Assembly (NCBI GenBank): GCA_964387095.1
Contig: CAYLVH010000046.1
Coordinates: 1 to 14,841, forward strand
Direction: 5' to 3'
Length of the DNA: 14,841 nucleotides
Source of the DNA: JAJQBJ01 sp964387095
GTDB taxonomy: Bacteria; Bacillota; Clostridia; Oscillospirales; Oscillospiraceae
The notes under the pieces: model-generated
Seen by the model: the letters and a program-made list of their open reading frames with translations, nothing else
Told to the model about the DNA's origin: nothing
Databases searched by the model: none
In this document: piece after piece, positions 1 to 7,411 of the stretch
Layout: each line of letters opens with the position of its first letter
How positions within the stretch are numbered: the first letter of the stretch is position 1
Program-made: the position numbers and the translations under genes

Positions 1-850
1 TCTTCTTCTGGGGCATGATGGAGGAGCCGGTGGAATAGGCGTCGTCCAGATCCACGTACTTAAACTCCCAGCTGCACCACAGGATGATCTCCTCGGAGAA
101 GCGGGACAGATGCATCATCAGCAGGGAGCAGGCGGAGAGGAACTCAATGGCGTAGTCCCGGTCGGACACAGAATCCATGGAGTTCTCAGTGGGCTTTTTA
201 AAGCCCAACAGATCTGCGGTGCGCTGACGGTTCACCGGATAGGTGGAGGTGGCCAGGGCGCCGGAGCCAAGGGGGCACTCGTCCATGCGCTCCAGGCAGT
301 CCTCAAAGCGGGTGACGTCCCGGCGGAACATGTTGGCGTAAGCCATCATGTAGTGGGCGAAGGTGGTGGGCTGTGCCCGCTGGAGATGGGTGTAACCGGA
401 CATGACGGTCTGGGTGTTCTCGGACGCCTTCTTAATGAGCACCTTTTCCAGCTCCAGGATTTGACTGATGATCTTGGGGATTTCATTCTTCACATAGAGG
501 CGGAAGTCCACGGCCACCTGGTCATTTCTGGAGCGGGCGGTGTGAAGGCGTTTGCCATCCGCGCCAATGCGCCGGGTGAGAATGGCCTCGATGTTCATGT
601 GGATGTCCTCGTTTTCCTCCGTGAACTCCACCTTGTCTGCCTCAATGTCGGCCAGGATGGTTTTCAGGCCCTGGATGATGGCGGAGGACTCCTCCGGAGT
701 GATAATGCCCTGCTCCCCCAGCATGGTGGCGTGGGCAATGGAACCCTGGATATCCTGCTGGTAAAGACGGGCGTCAAAGGAAATGGAGGAGTTAAAGTCA
801 TTGACAAGAGAGTCGGTTTCCTTTTGGAACCGCCCTGCCCATAATTTCAT
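1..850 (-). CDS. argH: Argininosuccinate lyase, N-terminal 283 codons (cut by window edge)
   Basis: Argininosuccinate lyase performs the last step of arginine synthesis, splitting argininosuccinate into arginine and fumarate in the cytoplasm. The reverse-strand reading opens with MKLWAGRF, the usual start of this family. It carries the TARSRNDQV segment, the SGYTHLQRAQPTTF motif with the catalytic-region histidine, and it ends at the window edge inside the fumarase/lyase superfamily signature GSSIMPQKK. About 60% of the usual ~460 residues are therefore present, and no lesion is visible. The start ATG (848-850) follows an AAGGAG ribosome binding site at about 858-865. It lies 93 nt downstream of the argG stop on the same strand, so the two probably form one operon. 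Identification is secure; completeness cannot be judged. Confidence 0.96.
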   Translation of the reverse strand, partial: MKLWAGRFQKETDSLVNDFNSSISFDARLYQQDIQGSIAHATMLGEQGIITPEESSAIIQGLKTILADIEADKVEFTEENEDIHMNIEAILTRRIGADGKRLHTARSRNDQVAVDFRLYVKNEIPKIISQILELEKVLIKKASENTQTVMSGYTHLQRAQPTTFAHYMMAYANMFRRDVTRFEDCLERMDECPLGSGALATSTYPVNRQRTADLLGFKKPTENSMDSVSDRDYAIEFLSACSLLMMHLSRFSEEIILWCSWEFKYVDLDDAYSTGSSIMPQKK

Positions 851-888
851 GATGAAGTCTCCTTCCTAAAGAGAGATGTTGTTGTGAT

Positions 889-926
889 AACGCAGGGGAC
901 GGAGAGAAGGTTCCGGCCCCTGCGTT
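889..926 (-). terminator. Hairpin between argG and argH (partial terminator or attenuator)
   Basis: A 10-bp stem pairs AACGCAGGGG (889-898) with CCCCTGCGTT (917-926). After one mismatch it is extended by CGGA/TCCG (900-903 with 912-915), leaving an 8-nt loop. It begins 17 nt past the argG stop. In the direction of argG transcription it is followed by only a short T run (TTATCAC), whereas the opposite strand gives TTTTAT. It may lower argH expression, protect argG mRNA, or act weakly in both directions. The structure is seen; the role is inferred. Confidence 0.5.
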
Positions 927-943
927 TTATAATGGGTTGGTTC

Positions 944-2167
944 TCACTTCAGCTTGCCCTGTTCCCGCAGCGCCTGAACCGTGGTGGGCAGGCCCCACAG
1001 GTTGATAAAGCCTTCAGAATCCTTCTGGTTGTAATCGGACGCATCGAAGGTGGCCAGGTTTTCGGAGTACAGCGTGTAGGGGGAGGTCATGCCGGCGGGA
1101 ATGATGTTGCCCTTGTACAGCTTCACCCGCACCGTGCCGGTGACATACTTCTGCGTCTCGGTGACGAAGGCGGAAAGAGCCTCCCGCAGGGGGGAGTACC
1201 ACTTGCCGTTGTAAACACAGTCGGCAAAGTCAACAGCCAGCTTCTGCTTGACATGCAGGGTGTCCTTGTCCACGGTGATCTGTTCCAGCATCTCATGGGC
1301 GAAGTAGAGAATGGTGCCGCCGGGGGTCTCATAGACGCCCCGGTCCTTCATGCCCACCAGGCGGTTCTCCACAATGTCGATGATGCCGATTCCGTTCTGC
1401 CCGCCATAGACGTTCAGGTCACGGATGATGTCGGAGGCCTTCTTCTTCTCACCGTTGATGGCTACGGGCTTGCCCTGCTCAAAGTCCAGGGTCAGATAGG
1501 TGGGCTGGTCAGGTGCCTGGACAGGGGAGACGCCCATTTCCAGGAAGCCGGGCTTGTCGTAATCAGGCTCGTTTGTGGGATCCTCCAGATCCAAGCCCTC
1601 GTGGGACAGGTGCCACAGGTTCTTGTCCTTGGAGTAATTGGTCTCCCGGGTGATTTTCAGGGGCACGTTGTGGGCCTCGGCATAATCGATCTCCTCGTCC
1701 CGGGAGACGATGTCCCACTCCCGCCAGGGGGCGATGATCTTCATGCCGGGGGCGAAGCGCTTAATGGCCAGCTCAAAACGGACCTGGTCGTTGCCTTTGC
1801 CGGTGCAGCCGTGGCAAATGGCGTCTGCCCCCTCGGCCAGGGCGATCTCAGCCAGCTTCTTGCCGATCACAGGGCGGGCGAAGGCGGTGCCCAGAAGATA
1901 GGTCTCATACTTGGCGCCGGCCATGACGGAGGGGATAATGATGTCATCCACCATCTCATCCACCAGGTCAGCCACGATTAGCTTGGAAGCGCCGGTTTTG
2001 ATGGCCTTTTCCTCCAGGCCTTCCAGCTCATCTGCCTGGCCCACGTTGCCGGAGACGGCGATGATCTCGGGGTTGTTATAATTTTCCTTCAGCCAGGGAA
2101 TCATAATGGATGTATCCAGGCCACCGGAATAAGCCAGGACGACTTTTTTTACTTCGAATCTACCCAT
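944..2167 (-). CDS. argG: Argininosuccinate synthase
   Basis: Argininosuccinate synthase condenses citrulline and aspartate with ATP, the penultimate step of arginine synthesis. The 407-residue protein has the expected family length. The N-terminal PP-loop AYSGGLDTS (residues about 12-20) binds ATP, and GCTGKGNDQVRFE is the second conserved synthase signature. The rest reads cleanly as one synthetase domain followed by the C-terminal oligomerisation tail. The ATG at 2165-2167 is preceded by an AGGAGG site with normal spacing. It is the first gene of an argG-argH unit on the minus strand, driven by the promoter at 2252-2280 with arginine-repressor-like palindromes upstream. No damage is seen. 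Confidence 0.98.
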   Translation of the reverse strand: MGRFEVKKVVLAYSGGLDTSIMIPWLKENYNNPEIIAVSGNVGQADELEGLEEKAIKTGASKLIVADLVDEMVDDIIIPSVMAGAKYETYLLGTAFARPVIGKKLAEIALAEGADAICHGCTGKGNDQVRFELAIKRFAPGMKIIAPWREWDIVSRDEEIDYAEAHNVPLKITRETNYSKDKNLWHLSHEGLDLEDPTNEPDYDKPGFLEMGVSPVQAPDQPTYLTLDFEQGKPVAINGEKKKASDIIRDLNVYGGQNGIGIIDIVENRLVGMKDRGVYETPGGTILYFAHEMLEQITVDKDTLHVKQKLAVDFADCVYNGKWYSPLREALSAFVTETQKYVTGTVRVKLYKGNIIPAGMTSPYTLYSENLATFDASDYNQKDSEGFINLWGLPTTVQALREQGKLK

Positions 2168-2251
2168 AGTTGGAATCCTCCTGAAAAAGAAATAATGATG
2201 TTATAAAATAATAGAAGCGGTCATAATGAACCGGTATTTGACGATGCTGTT

Positions 2252-2280
2252 ATTCTAACACAGCGGGGAAGTAATTACAA
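2252..2280 (-). promoter_or_regulatory. Sigma-A promoter of argG
   Basis: On the minus strand, TTGTAA (2275-2280) and TAGAAT (2252-2257) are separated by exactly 17 nt, a 4/6 and 5/6 match to sigma-A consensus. This places the argG 5' leader at about 80 nt. It sits directly downstream of the ARG-box-like palindrome at 2288-2305, which supports the assignment. Confidence 0.6.
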
Positions 2281-2287
2281 GCATTAA

Positions 2288-2305
2288 TTTGAATATATAT
2301 TCGAT
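2288..2305. promoter_or_regulatory. ARG box (ArgR/AhrC operator) upstream of argG
   Basis: TTTGAATATATATTCGAT matches the ARG-box consensus WNTGAATWWWWATTCANW except at one base (G for A in the second half-site). It lies seven bases upstream of the argG -35. ArgR/AhrC family proteins bind such sites as arginine-loaded hexamers. Location and near-perfect symmetry make it a likely arginine-response operator. Confidence 0.65.
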
Positions 2306-2340
2306 GATTGATCGGTTCAAACGGGTAAAATCCCACAAAA

Positions 2341-2370
2341 TATTCATATATATTCATTATTCGTGAATAT
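2341..2370. promoter_or_regulatory. Second cluster of ARG half-sites
   Basis: This AT-rich stretch holds two direct ATTCA half-sites (2342-2346 and 2352-2356) and an ATTCG-TGAAT palindrome (2359-2368). They resemble the half-sites of ARG boxes, and the spacing from the 2288 site would suit an auxiliary operator. Individual matches are weaker than the 2288 box, so the call is tentative. Confidence 0.4.
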
Positions 2371-2390
2371 TTTCAGCCCCCATGCGCAGA

Positions 2391-2424
2391 AAAAGGCGGA
2401 GACGACACAGCGCCTCCGCCTTTT
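2391..2424 (-). terminator. Intrinsic terminator of the ferredoxin gene (symmetrical)
   Basis: An 11-bp perfect stem pairs AAAAGGCGGAG (2391-2401) with CTCCGCCTTTT (2414-2424) around a 12-nt loop. Reading the minus strand, the stem ends in TTTTTC just past the ferredoxin stop at 2435. The symmetrical A/T flanks would also let it act on the other strand. Confidence 0.85.
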
Positions 2425-2434
2425 CGACTGGGAA

Positions 2435-2605
2435 TTATTCCTGAGAAATAGCACCCATGGGGCATATATCTGCGCAAGCGCCGCACTCGATGCAGGCGGA
2501 AGCGTCGATCTCGTACTGGGTATCACCCTGAGAAATAGCACCGACGGGGCAGCCGCCCTCGCAAGAACCACACATTACGCAGTCAGAGTTAATCTTATAA
2601 GCCAT
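2435..2605 (-). CDS. 2[4Fe-4S] clostridial-type ferredoxin
   Basis: A 56-residue electron carrier that was too short for routine ORF calling. It has two complete cluster motifs, CVMCGSCEGGCP (Cys9, 12, 15, 19) and CIECGACADICP (Cys38, 41, 44, 48). Each is followed by the repeat-like V/M-G-A-I-S tail, giving the internal twofold repeat typical of bacterial ferredoxins. It starts MAYKINSDC at ATG 2603-2605 behind a GGAGGTG ribosome binding site, and is monocistronic between its own promoter (2637-2665) and terminator (2391-2424). Such proteins shuttle low-potential electrons in the cytoplasm of anaerobes, for example for pyruvate:ferredoxin oxidoreductase or hydrogenase. The partner here is unknown. 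Confidence 0.96.
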   Translation of the reverse strand: MAYKINSDCVMCGSCEGGCPVGAISQGDTQYEIDASACIECGACADICPMGAISQE

Positions 2606-2636
2606 GTAGGAACACCTCCATTCTCAAACTACCTAC

Positions 2637-2665
2637 ATTCTATCAATCTTATGTGGAAAAATCAA
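2637..2665 (-). promoter_or_regulatory. Sigma-A promoter of the ferredoxin gene
   Basis: On the minus strand, TTGATT (2660-2665) is followed after exactly 17 nt by TAGAAT (2637-2642). The predicted transcript starts about 25 nt before the ferredoxin ATG, leaving room for the GGAGGTG site. Confidence 0.7.
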
Positions 2666-2681
2666 TGGTTATCTGAAAAAA

Positions 2682-2711
2682 TTGAATAAAATCTTATAAA
2701 AATCTCATAAT
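2682..2711 (+). promoter_or_regulatory. Candidate promoter of the small ORF-clpC unit
   Basis: TTGAAT (2682-2687) and CATAAT (2706-2711) lie 18 nt apart on the plus strand, in an AT-rich island divergent from the ferredoxin promoter. No CtsR-type heptad repeat (GGTCAAA direct repeats) is visible here, so the usual clostridial/bacillar clpC control is not evident. Confidence 0.45.
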
Positions 2712-2722
2712 GAATGGCAGAA

Positions 2723-2756
2723 CTGCCCTGACCAGGAACGCCCTGGCAGAGGGCAG
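2723..2756 (+). promoter_or_regulatory. 5'-leader hairpin before the clpC unit
   Basis: CTGCCCT (2723-2729) pairs with AGGGCAG (2750-2756), and inside it CCAGG (2732-2736) pairs with CCTGG (2742-2746) around a short loop. No T run follows, so it is not an intrinsic terminator. It falls just after the predicted transcription start and 15 nt before the AGGAGG site, where it could stabilise the mRNA or modulate translation. Function unknown. Confidence 0.35.
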
Positions 2757-2785
2757 GGACAAACAAGTCGTAGGAGGCAGAAGCA

Positions 2786-2956
2786 ATGAGCAAGGAAACC
2801 CCAACAATTGGTAAGCAGAAGGAAGATATGGAAGTGGCGGGAAGTCTGACCCCGGAACTGTCCGGCGCCAAGCACACCCGGGCCCATCCCTTCCGCTATG
2901 CGGGACAGGACCCCGAAGGTGCCCCGCCCAGAGGGCAGGAACCAACCCATGAATGA
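2786..2956 (+). CDS. Small hypothetical protein coupled to clpC (56 aa)
   Basis: This reading frame starts at ATG 2786 behind a strong AGGAGG site (2772-2777, 8-nt spacing). It encodes 56 residues beginning MSKETPTIGKQKED and ending GQEPTHE. It is hydrophilic and charged, rich in Glu, Pro, Gly and His, with no cysteine, signal peptide or membrane segment. I do not recognise a family. Its TGA (2954-2956) overlaps the clpC ATG (2949-2951) by 8 nt, the arrangement of translational coupling, so it is either a real small protein (adaptor-like partner of ClpC is one guess) or a translated leader. Evidence rests on the ribosome binding site and overlap only. Confidence 0.5.
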   Translation: MSKETPTIGKQKEDMEVAGSLTPELSGAKHTRAHPFRYAGQDPEGAPPRGQEPTHE

Positions 2957-5420
2957 GGAAAATATGAAGCAGCGACAGTTTACGGATCACGCACGGGCGG
3001 CAATTTTGCTGGCCTGGGACAATGCAAGAAGAATGGGCCACTGCTATGTGGGGAGCGAGCACCTGCTGCTGGGACTGCGGCAGGTGTCTGGCTCGGTGGC
3101 CGCCGGGCTACTAGATAGCTGCGGCGCCCATGAAAAGAATTTGACGGAGGCGGTTTCCGCCTCCGCCGGATTAGGCGCCCCAGAGGGGCTGTCTCTGGGG
3201 GTAACCGGCCGATTCCGCACGATTGTGCGGCAGGCGGCTGCCGAGGCTGCGGGCCGGAGCAAGCGGCAGATTGGCACCATCCATTTGCTGGCTGGGGTCG
3301 TCTGCCAGCGGGAAGGAGGCAGCGCCATGGCGCTGAAAGGAGCTAGGGTGGATCAACAGCGGCTGTATACGTCGGTTTTTGCCTACTTAGGAGGGGAAAA
3401 CTGCTCTGGCCCCAGGAGTAACCGGGGGAAGGAGCCGGAAACCGTACGGGATTCCAGGCAACTGGAACAGTTTTCCCGGGATTTGACGGCCATGGCCGCA
3501 GAAGGGAAGCTGGATCCGGTCTCCGGCCGGGAACGGGAACTGGAGCGGATTACCCAGATCCTGATCCGCCGCACCAAGAACAATCCGGTGCTCATCGGGG
3601 ATGCCGGCGTAGGAAAGACCGCAATCGTGGAGGAGCTGGCCCGGCGGATGCGGGCCGGCCAGGTGCCGGAGGGGCTGCGAGGGCTTCGCCTGCTGTCCAT
3701 CGACCTGCCCGCCATGGTGGCAGGCACCAAGTACCGGGGGGAGTTTGAAGATCGGGTGAAGCGTCTGACCAATGAGGTCCGCAGGGCGGGGAATATCATC
3801 CTCTTTTTGGATGAGCTTCACACCCTGGTGGGAGCCGGCTCTGCGGAGGGAGCCATTGACGCCTCCAACATCCTGAAGCCCGCCCTGAGCCGGGGGGAGA
3901 TGCAAATTATCGGCGCCACCACCCGGGAGGAGTACCGCAAATATATTGAGAAGGATGGCGCACTGGAGCGGCGATTCCAGCCGGTGTAGGTGGATGAGCC
4001 CACCCGGGAGGGGGCGTTGGATATCCTCTATGTCCTGCGCAGCCGGTATGAGTTGCATCACCATCTCTCCATCTCCAATGAGGCCTTGCAGGCGGCAGTG
4101 GATCTTTCCATCCGGTATTTGCCCGACCGTCAGCTTCCGGATAAAGCGGTGGACCTCATGGACGAGGCCGCCGCCGCTGTGCGGCTGACTGCGGCGGTGG
4201 CGCCGCCGGAATTGGAGGAGCTGCGCCGGCGGATGAACCAGGCGGAGATTGAGCTGGATGAGGCGGTTTCCATGATGAATTTCGAGCGGGCGGCCATGCT
4301 GCGGGATGTGGCGGACAATTTCAAGGATCAGTACGAGACGGCGAAGAGCCGCTGGCGAGCTGGGGCAGGAGCCATGCTGGTGGGGAAGCAGGACGTGGCC
4401 AAAGTCGTGTCCCAGTGGACGGGGATCCCGGTGCAGACCTTGAGCAAAAGCGAGGCGGAACGGCTGATCGATCTGGAAAACATCCTGCATAAGCGGGTGA
4501 TTGGGCAGGAGGAAGCCGTTCGGGCGGTTTCCGCTGCGGTCCGGCGCAGCCGTGTGGGCCTACAGGAGTGCAACCGTCCCACAGGTTCCTTTCTCTTCTG
4601 CGGGACCTCCGGTGTGGGGAAAACCGAGCTGTGCAAGGCCCTGGCGGAGGCGCTGTTTGGCAGCGAGGATGCCATGATTCGCTTTGATATGTCTGAGTAT
4701 CGGGAGCCGAACTCCGCCTCCCGGCTGGTGGGCGCCCCTCCTGGCTATGTGGGCCACGAGGAGGGAGGACAGCTGACCCGAAAGATTCGGGAAAAGCCCT
4801 ATTCGGTGGTGCTCTTTGACGAGCTGGAAAAGGCCCATGAGGAGGTCTGCAACCTACTCTTGCAAATTTTGGAGGACGGCAGGCTCACCGACAATGTGGG
4901 GCGTGTAGCGGATTTCCGGAACACCATTGTGATTATGACCTCCAACGCGGGGGCGGAGAAGCTGCTGGCCAGTCGGACACCCTTGGGGTTCCGGGCGACG
5001 GGGGCAGAGGAGACCCTGCGGAAGGAGGTCGTCATGGACGCCCTCCGGGGCAGCTTCCGCCCTGAGCTGCTGGGGAGAATGGATGAGATTATCTGCTTCC
5101 AACCCCTGGGGGAGACGGAGCTGTGCCAAGTGACGGAGAAGCTGCTGGACGGTATCGGCTCCCGGCTGAAGGCGAAGGGAGTCCAACTGCATTATTCCGC
5201 CGAAGCGGTGAAACTCGCGGCCTCCGCCGCCACGCCGGAGAGCGGAGCCAGGCCCATCCGAAAGGCCCTGCGGGATGGCGTAGAGGACACGGCGGCGGAG
5301 CTGCTTCTCCGGGGAGAGCTGAAACAGGGGGATGCCCTGGAGATCACCGCGGAGGAGGAAAAGCTGGTGGCCCGGGTCCATTTGGAGCAAATGCTGCCTG
5401 AGGGTAAGGCGGCGGTATAG
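2949..5420 (+). pseudogene. clpC: ClpC-type AAA+ unfoldase interrupted by an in-frame TAG
   Basis: ClpC is the hexameric ATP-driven unfoldase that feeds substrates to ClpP. The 824-codon frame has the whole architecture: Clp N-domain (to about residue 140), AAA+ module 1 (Walker A GDAGVGKT 217-224, Walker B D288-E289), the ClpC middle/UVR coiled coil (about 418-470), and AAA+ module 2 (Walker A GTSGVGKT 552-559, Walker B D624-E625). It also has an LGF loop (679-681) for ClpP docking. Codon 347 (3987-3989) is TAG where relatives have Gln in RFQP-[IV]-Q-VD, a one-base change from CAG. The remaining 476 codons stay open. Without readthrough only the N-domain and most of module 1 would be made. 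The start at 2949 is chosen for AGGA spacing and overlap with the preceding ORF. Both Walker A loops lack the usual proline (A and T instead). Confidence 0.88.
3987..3989 (+). other. In-frame amber codon inside clpC
   Basis: TAG sits between ...ALERRFQPV and VDEPTREG..., a motif that in ClpC/ClpB proteins is continuous with Gln at this point. The base before is T of GTG (Val) and the base after is G of a GTG, so a restart at GTG 3990 is conceivable, but no ribosome binding site lies at proper distance. Confidence 0.9.
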
Positions 5421-5425
5421 ATCAA

Positions 5426-5470
5426 CAGAGGCATCCCACGGAAATTTCCGGAGGTGCCTCTGTTTTCCTT
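5426..5470 (+). terminator. Intrinsic terminator after clpC
   Basis: CAGAGGCA (5426-5433) pairs with TGCCTCTG (5455-5462), with a further GGAAATTTCC palindrome (5440-5449) in the loop region. TTTTCCTT follows at once. It starts six bases after the clpC TAG (5418-5420), marking that TAG as a genuine stop. Confidence 0.75.
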
Positions 5471-5497
5471 GATTCGACCGGGAAACAGGAATAAAAT
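5469..5497 (+). promoter_or_regulatory. Candidate sigma-A promoter of the ComF-like gene
   Basis: TTGATT (5469-5474) and TAAAAT (5492-5497) have a 17-nt spacer. The predicted start point near 5504 lies downstream of the in-frame ATG at 5496, which favours translation from ATG 5535. Confidence 0.5.
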
Positions 5498-5534
5498 GGA
5501 GAATAGCAGAGAGAGAGAGGTCGGTGTCGATACC

Positions 5535-6245
5535 ATGGGCAGGCAAGTGACGGTGAGATGGATAACCAAAGGGATTCTCCACCTGCTCTTTCCGCCCAAA
5601 TGCGCTCTCTGCGGGTGTATCATCCGGGAGAAGGACAAGCTGCTCTGTCAGGAGTGCCGGAGGAAACTGCCCTATGCCACCGGGGCCAAGCTGCTTTGGG
5701 AGCGGGATCTCCGCTTGACCTGTTCCGCGCCCTTCTATTATGAGGGCAATCTGCGGAAGGCCTTTCTCCGCTATAAATTTCAGGGGAAGGACTTTTACGC
5801 AGAGCTGTTTGGAGAATTTGTGGCGGAAGCGGCCGGGGTGCAGCTGGAAGGCGGTTATGATTTGGTGACCTGGGCGCCGCTGAGCAAACGGCGCCTCAGG
5901 GAGCGCGGATATGACCAGGCAAAGCTGTTGGCGGAAATTGTGGCCGACAAATGGCATCTGCCCCTGGTGCAGACGCTGGTTAAGCAGAAAAATACCAAGC
6001 CCCAATCCGGCTTGAATGACGCCGCGGCCAGGGCGGAAAACGCCCGGGGCGCCTACGCGCCTGCCTGTAGCCTGAACCTGGAGGGAAAGCGGGTGCTGCT
6101 GGTGGATGATATCCTGACCACAGGCAGCACCATGAAGGAATGCGCCAGGGTTTTGTTAAACTGTGGTGCGGAAGTTGTGGATTGCGCGGTACTGGCTGGA
6201 CACAGGCCGAAGCTGGACGGAAAAGGGTGGAAATCCCCCCGTTGA
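5535..6245 (+). CDS. ComF-family phosphoribosyltransferase-like protein
   Basis: The 236-residue protein combines an N-terminal zinc-ribbon of four cysteines (Cys23, 26, 38, 41, in PPKCALCG...LLCQEC) with a type I phosphoribosyltransferase domain. The latter shows the PRPP-binding loop VLLVDDILTTGST at about residues 187-199. ComF/GntX proteins are required for natural DNA uptake in several bacteria, but the biochemical reaction is not established. Two in-frame ATGs compete. ATG 5496 has AGGA five bases upstream but lies within the putative -10, while ATG 5535 follows a purine-rich stretch like those before the mtaB and metallo-hydrolase genes, so I chose 5535. The frame is continuous with clpC across its stop. 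It is probably transcribed alone, with the mreB promoter overlapping its stop codon. Confidence 0.88.
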   Translation: MGRQVTVRWITKGILHLLFPPKCALCGCIIREKDKLLCQECRRKLPYATGAKLLWERDLRLTCSAPFYYEGNLRKAFLRYKFQGKDFYAELFGEFVAEAAGVQLEGGYDLVTWAPLSKRRLRERGYDQAKLLAEIVADKWHLPLVQTLVKQKNTKPQSGLNDAAARAENARGAYAPACSLNLEGKRVLLVDDILTTGSTMKECARVLLNCGAEVVDCAVLAGHRPKLDGKGWKSPR

Positions 6246-6270
6246 AATGCTATAAGTTTACAGATATAAT
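6242..6270 (+). promoter_or_regulatory. Strong sigma-A promoter of the mreB operon
   Basis: TTGAAA (6242-6247), a 17-nt spacer and a perfect TATAAT (6265-6270). The -35 overlaps the stop codon of the ComF-like gene. The predicted leader before mreB is about 65 nt. Confidence 0.8.
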
Positions 6271-6340
6271 AACTGTGCCAAAATAAAATGATATTCCGCT
6301 CGCTTTTATCGGAATGAATCAAAAGGAAAGTGGGTGGACT

Positions 6341-7372
6341 ATGTTCCGTTTTGGAAAAGATATCGGCATTGATTTGGGGACAGCCTCTGTGCTGGTCTAT
6401 GTGAAGGGGAAGGGCGTCGTGCTGCAGGAGCCCTCTGTGGTGGCCATGGACAAGGAGAGCGGCAAAGTGTTGAAGGTGGGCGAAGACGCCCGGAAAATGC
6501 TGGGCAGGACGCCGGGAAACATCCTGGCCCTGCGGCCCCTGAAGGACGGCGTGATTTCCGACTACCATATGACCCGGCGGATGCTCCGGGAATTTGTGCG
6601 CAAGGTGTCCCCTGTGCGGCTATTTAAGCCGAATCTGGTGGTGTGTACCCCTTCCGGGATCACCGAAGTAGAGGAGCGCGCGATCATTGACGCGGGCATC
6701 CAGGCGGGAGCCCGGCGGGTCTATCTCATCGAGGAACCCCTGGTCGCCGCCATCGGCGCCGGGATCAAGATCGCGGAACCGGAGGGGAATATGATTGTGG
6801 ACATCGGCGGTGGCACCACGGATATCGCGGTGATCGCTCTGTCCGGGGTGGTGCAGTCGGATTCCATTAAGGTAGCCGGAGATAAGTTCAATGAGGCGGT
6901 TGTGCGGTATATCCGCAAGAAGTACAACCTGCTGGTGGGGGAGCGGACAGCGGAGGAGGCCAAGATTCAAGTGGGCTGTGTCTATCCCCAGGAGGAGCAA
7001 AAGAGCATGCTCCTGCGGGGGCGGGATCTGGTCAACGGCCTGCCCCGGGAGATCACCATCACCTCCGAGGAGCTGATGGAGGCCTTTGGCCCGCCGGCAG
7101 CCCGGATTCTGAAGGCGATTCACAATGTCCTGGAGCACACACCGCCAGAGCTGGTGGGGGATGTTTCCGCCAATGGGATTACTATGACCGGGGGCGGGAG
7201 CCTGCTGACGGGCTTCGCCACGCTGATCCGGGAGGCCACCGGCATTGAAACCAGGGTGGCAGAGGATGCCATCTGCTGTGTTGCCCGGGGGACGGGGATG
7301 AGTCTGGATTCCATTGGGAATATGAAGGATGGCACCATGAATTTTGCCCGCCGCCGGCAGATGAACAGGTAG
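6341..7372 (+). CDS. mreB: MreB/Mbl rod-shape actin homologue
   Basis: MreB-family proteins are ATP-binding actin homologues that form membrane-bound filaments steering lateral cell-wall synthesis. The 343-residue protein starts MFRFGKDIGIDLGTASV, with the phosphate-1 motif DIGIDLGTA. It continues with the phosphate-2 motif (VDIGGGTTDIAVI) and the adenosine motif (TGGGSLLTGF). Several stretches, such as GKGVVLQEPSVVAMDKESGKV, resemble Mbl as much as MreB, so the paralogue is uncertain. An upstream ATG (6314) is in frame, but the family start and the purine-rich AAAGGAAAG before 6341 favour the shorter form. The first gene of a tight run with mtaB (39 nt gap), it is not beside mreC/mreD here. 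It ends in TAG, with TAA in frame seven codons later. Confidence 0.94.
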   Translation: MFRFGKDIGIDLGTASVLVYVKGKGVVLQEPSVVAMDKESGKVLKVGEDARKMLGRTPGNILALRPLKDGVISDYHMTRRMLREFVRKVSPVRLFKPNLVVCTPSGITEVEERAIIDAGIQAGARRVYLIEEPLVAAIGAGIKIAEPEGNMIVDIGGGTTDIAVIALSGVVQSDSIKVAGDKFNEAVVRYIRKKYNLLVGERTAEEAKIQVGCVYPQEEQKSMLLRGRDLVNGLPREITITSEELMEAFGPPAARILKAIHNVLEHTPPELVGDVSANGITMTGGGSLLTGFATLIREATGIETRVAEDAICCVARGTGMSLDSIGNMKDGTMNFARRRQMNR

Positions 7373-7411
7373 ATCCCAGAGAGACTGTAACAATAGAGAG
7401 AGAACGAACGT

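Noticed and set aside
884..1981. Long plus-strand ORF of 365 codons over argG
   Set aside because: It is antisense to a clearly coding, fully conserved argG, has low-complexity Gly/Val/Leu/His composition typical of GC-rich shadow frames, and no ribosome binding site.
2682..2785. CtsR operator before clpC
   Set aside because: No tandem GGTCAAA-like heptads are present in the promoter region.
3387..4490. Minus-strand ORF of 367 codons over clpC (and similar ones at 4854-6005, 6620-7672, 7688-8857 and 8635-10437)
   Set aside because: All mirror strongly conserved genes on the plus strand and show Pro/Gln/His/Gly-rich shadow composition with no recognisable domain.
3990..5420. Independent gene starting at GTG 3990 giving a split ClpC
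   Set aside because: No ribosome binding site at usable distance and the protein would begin in the middle of AAA+ module 1; the family motif is continuous across the TAG. Kept only as a remote restart option.
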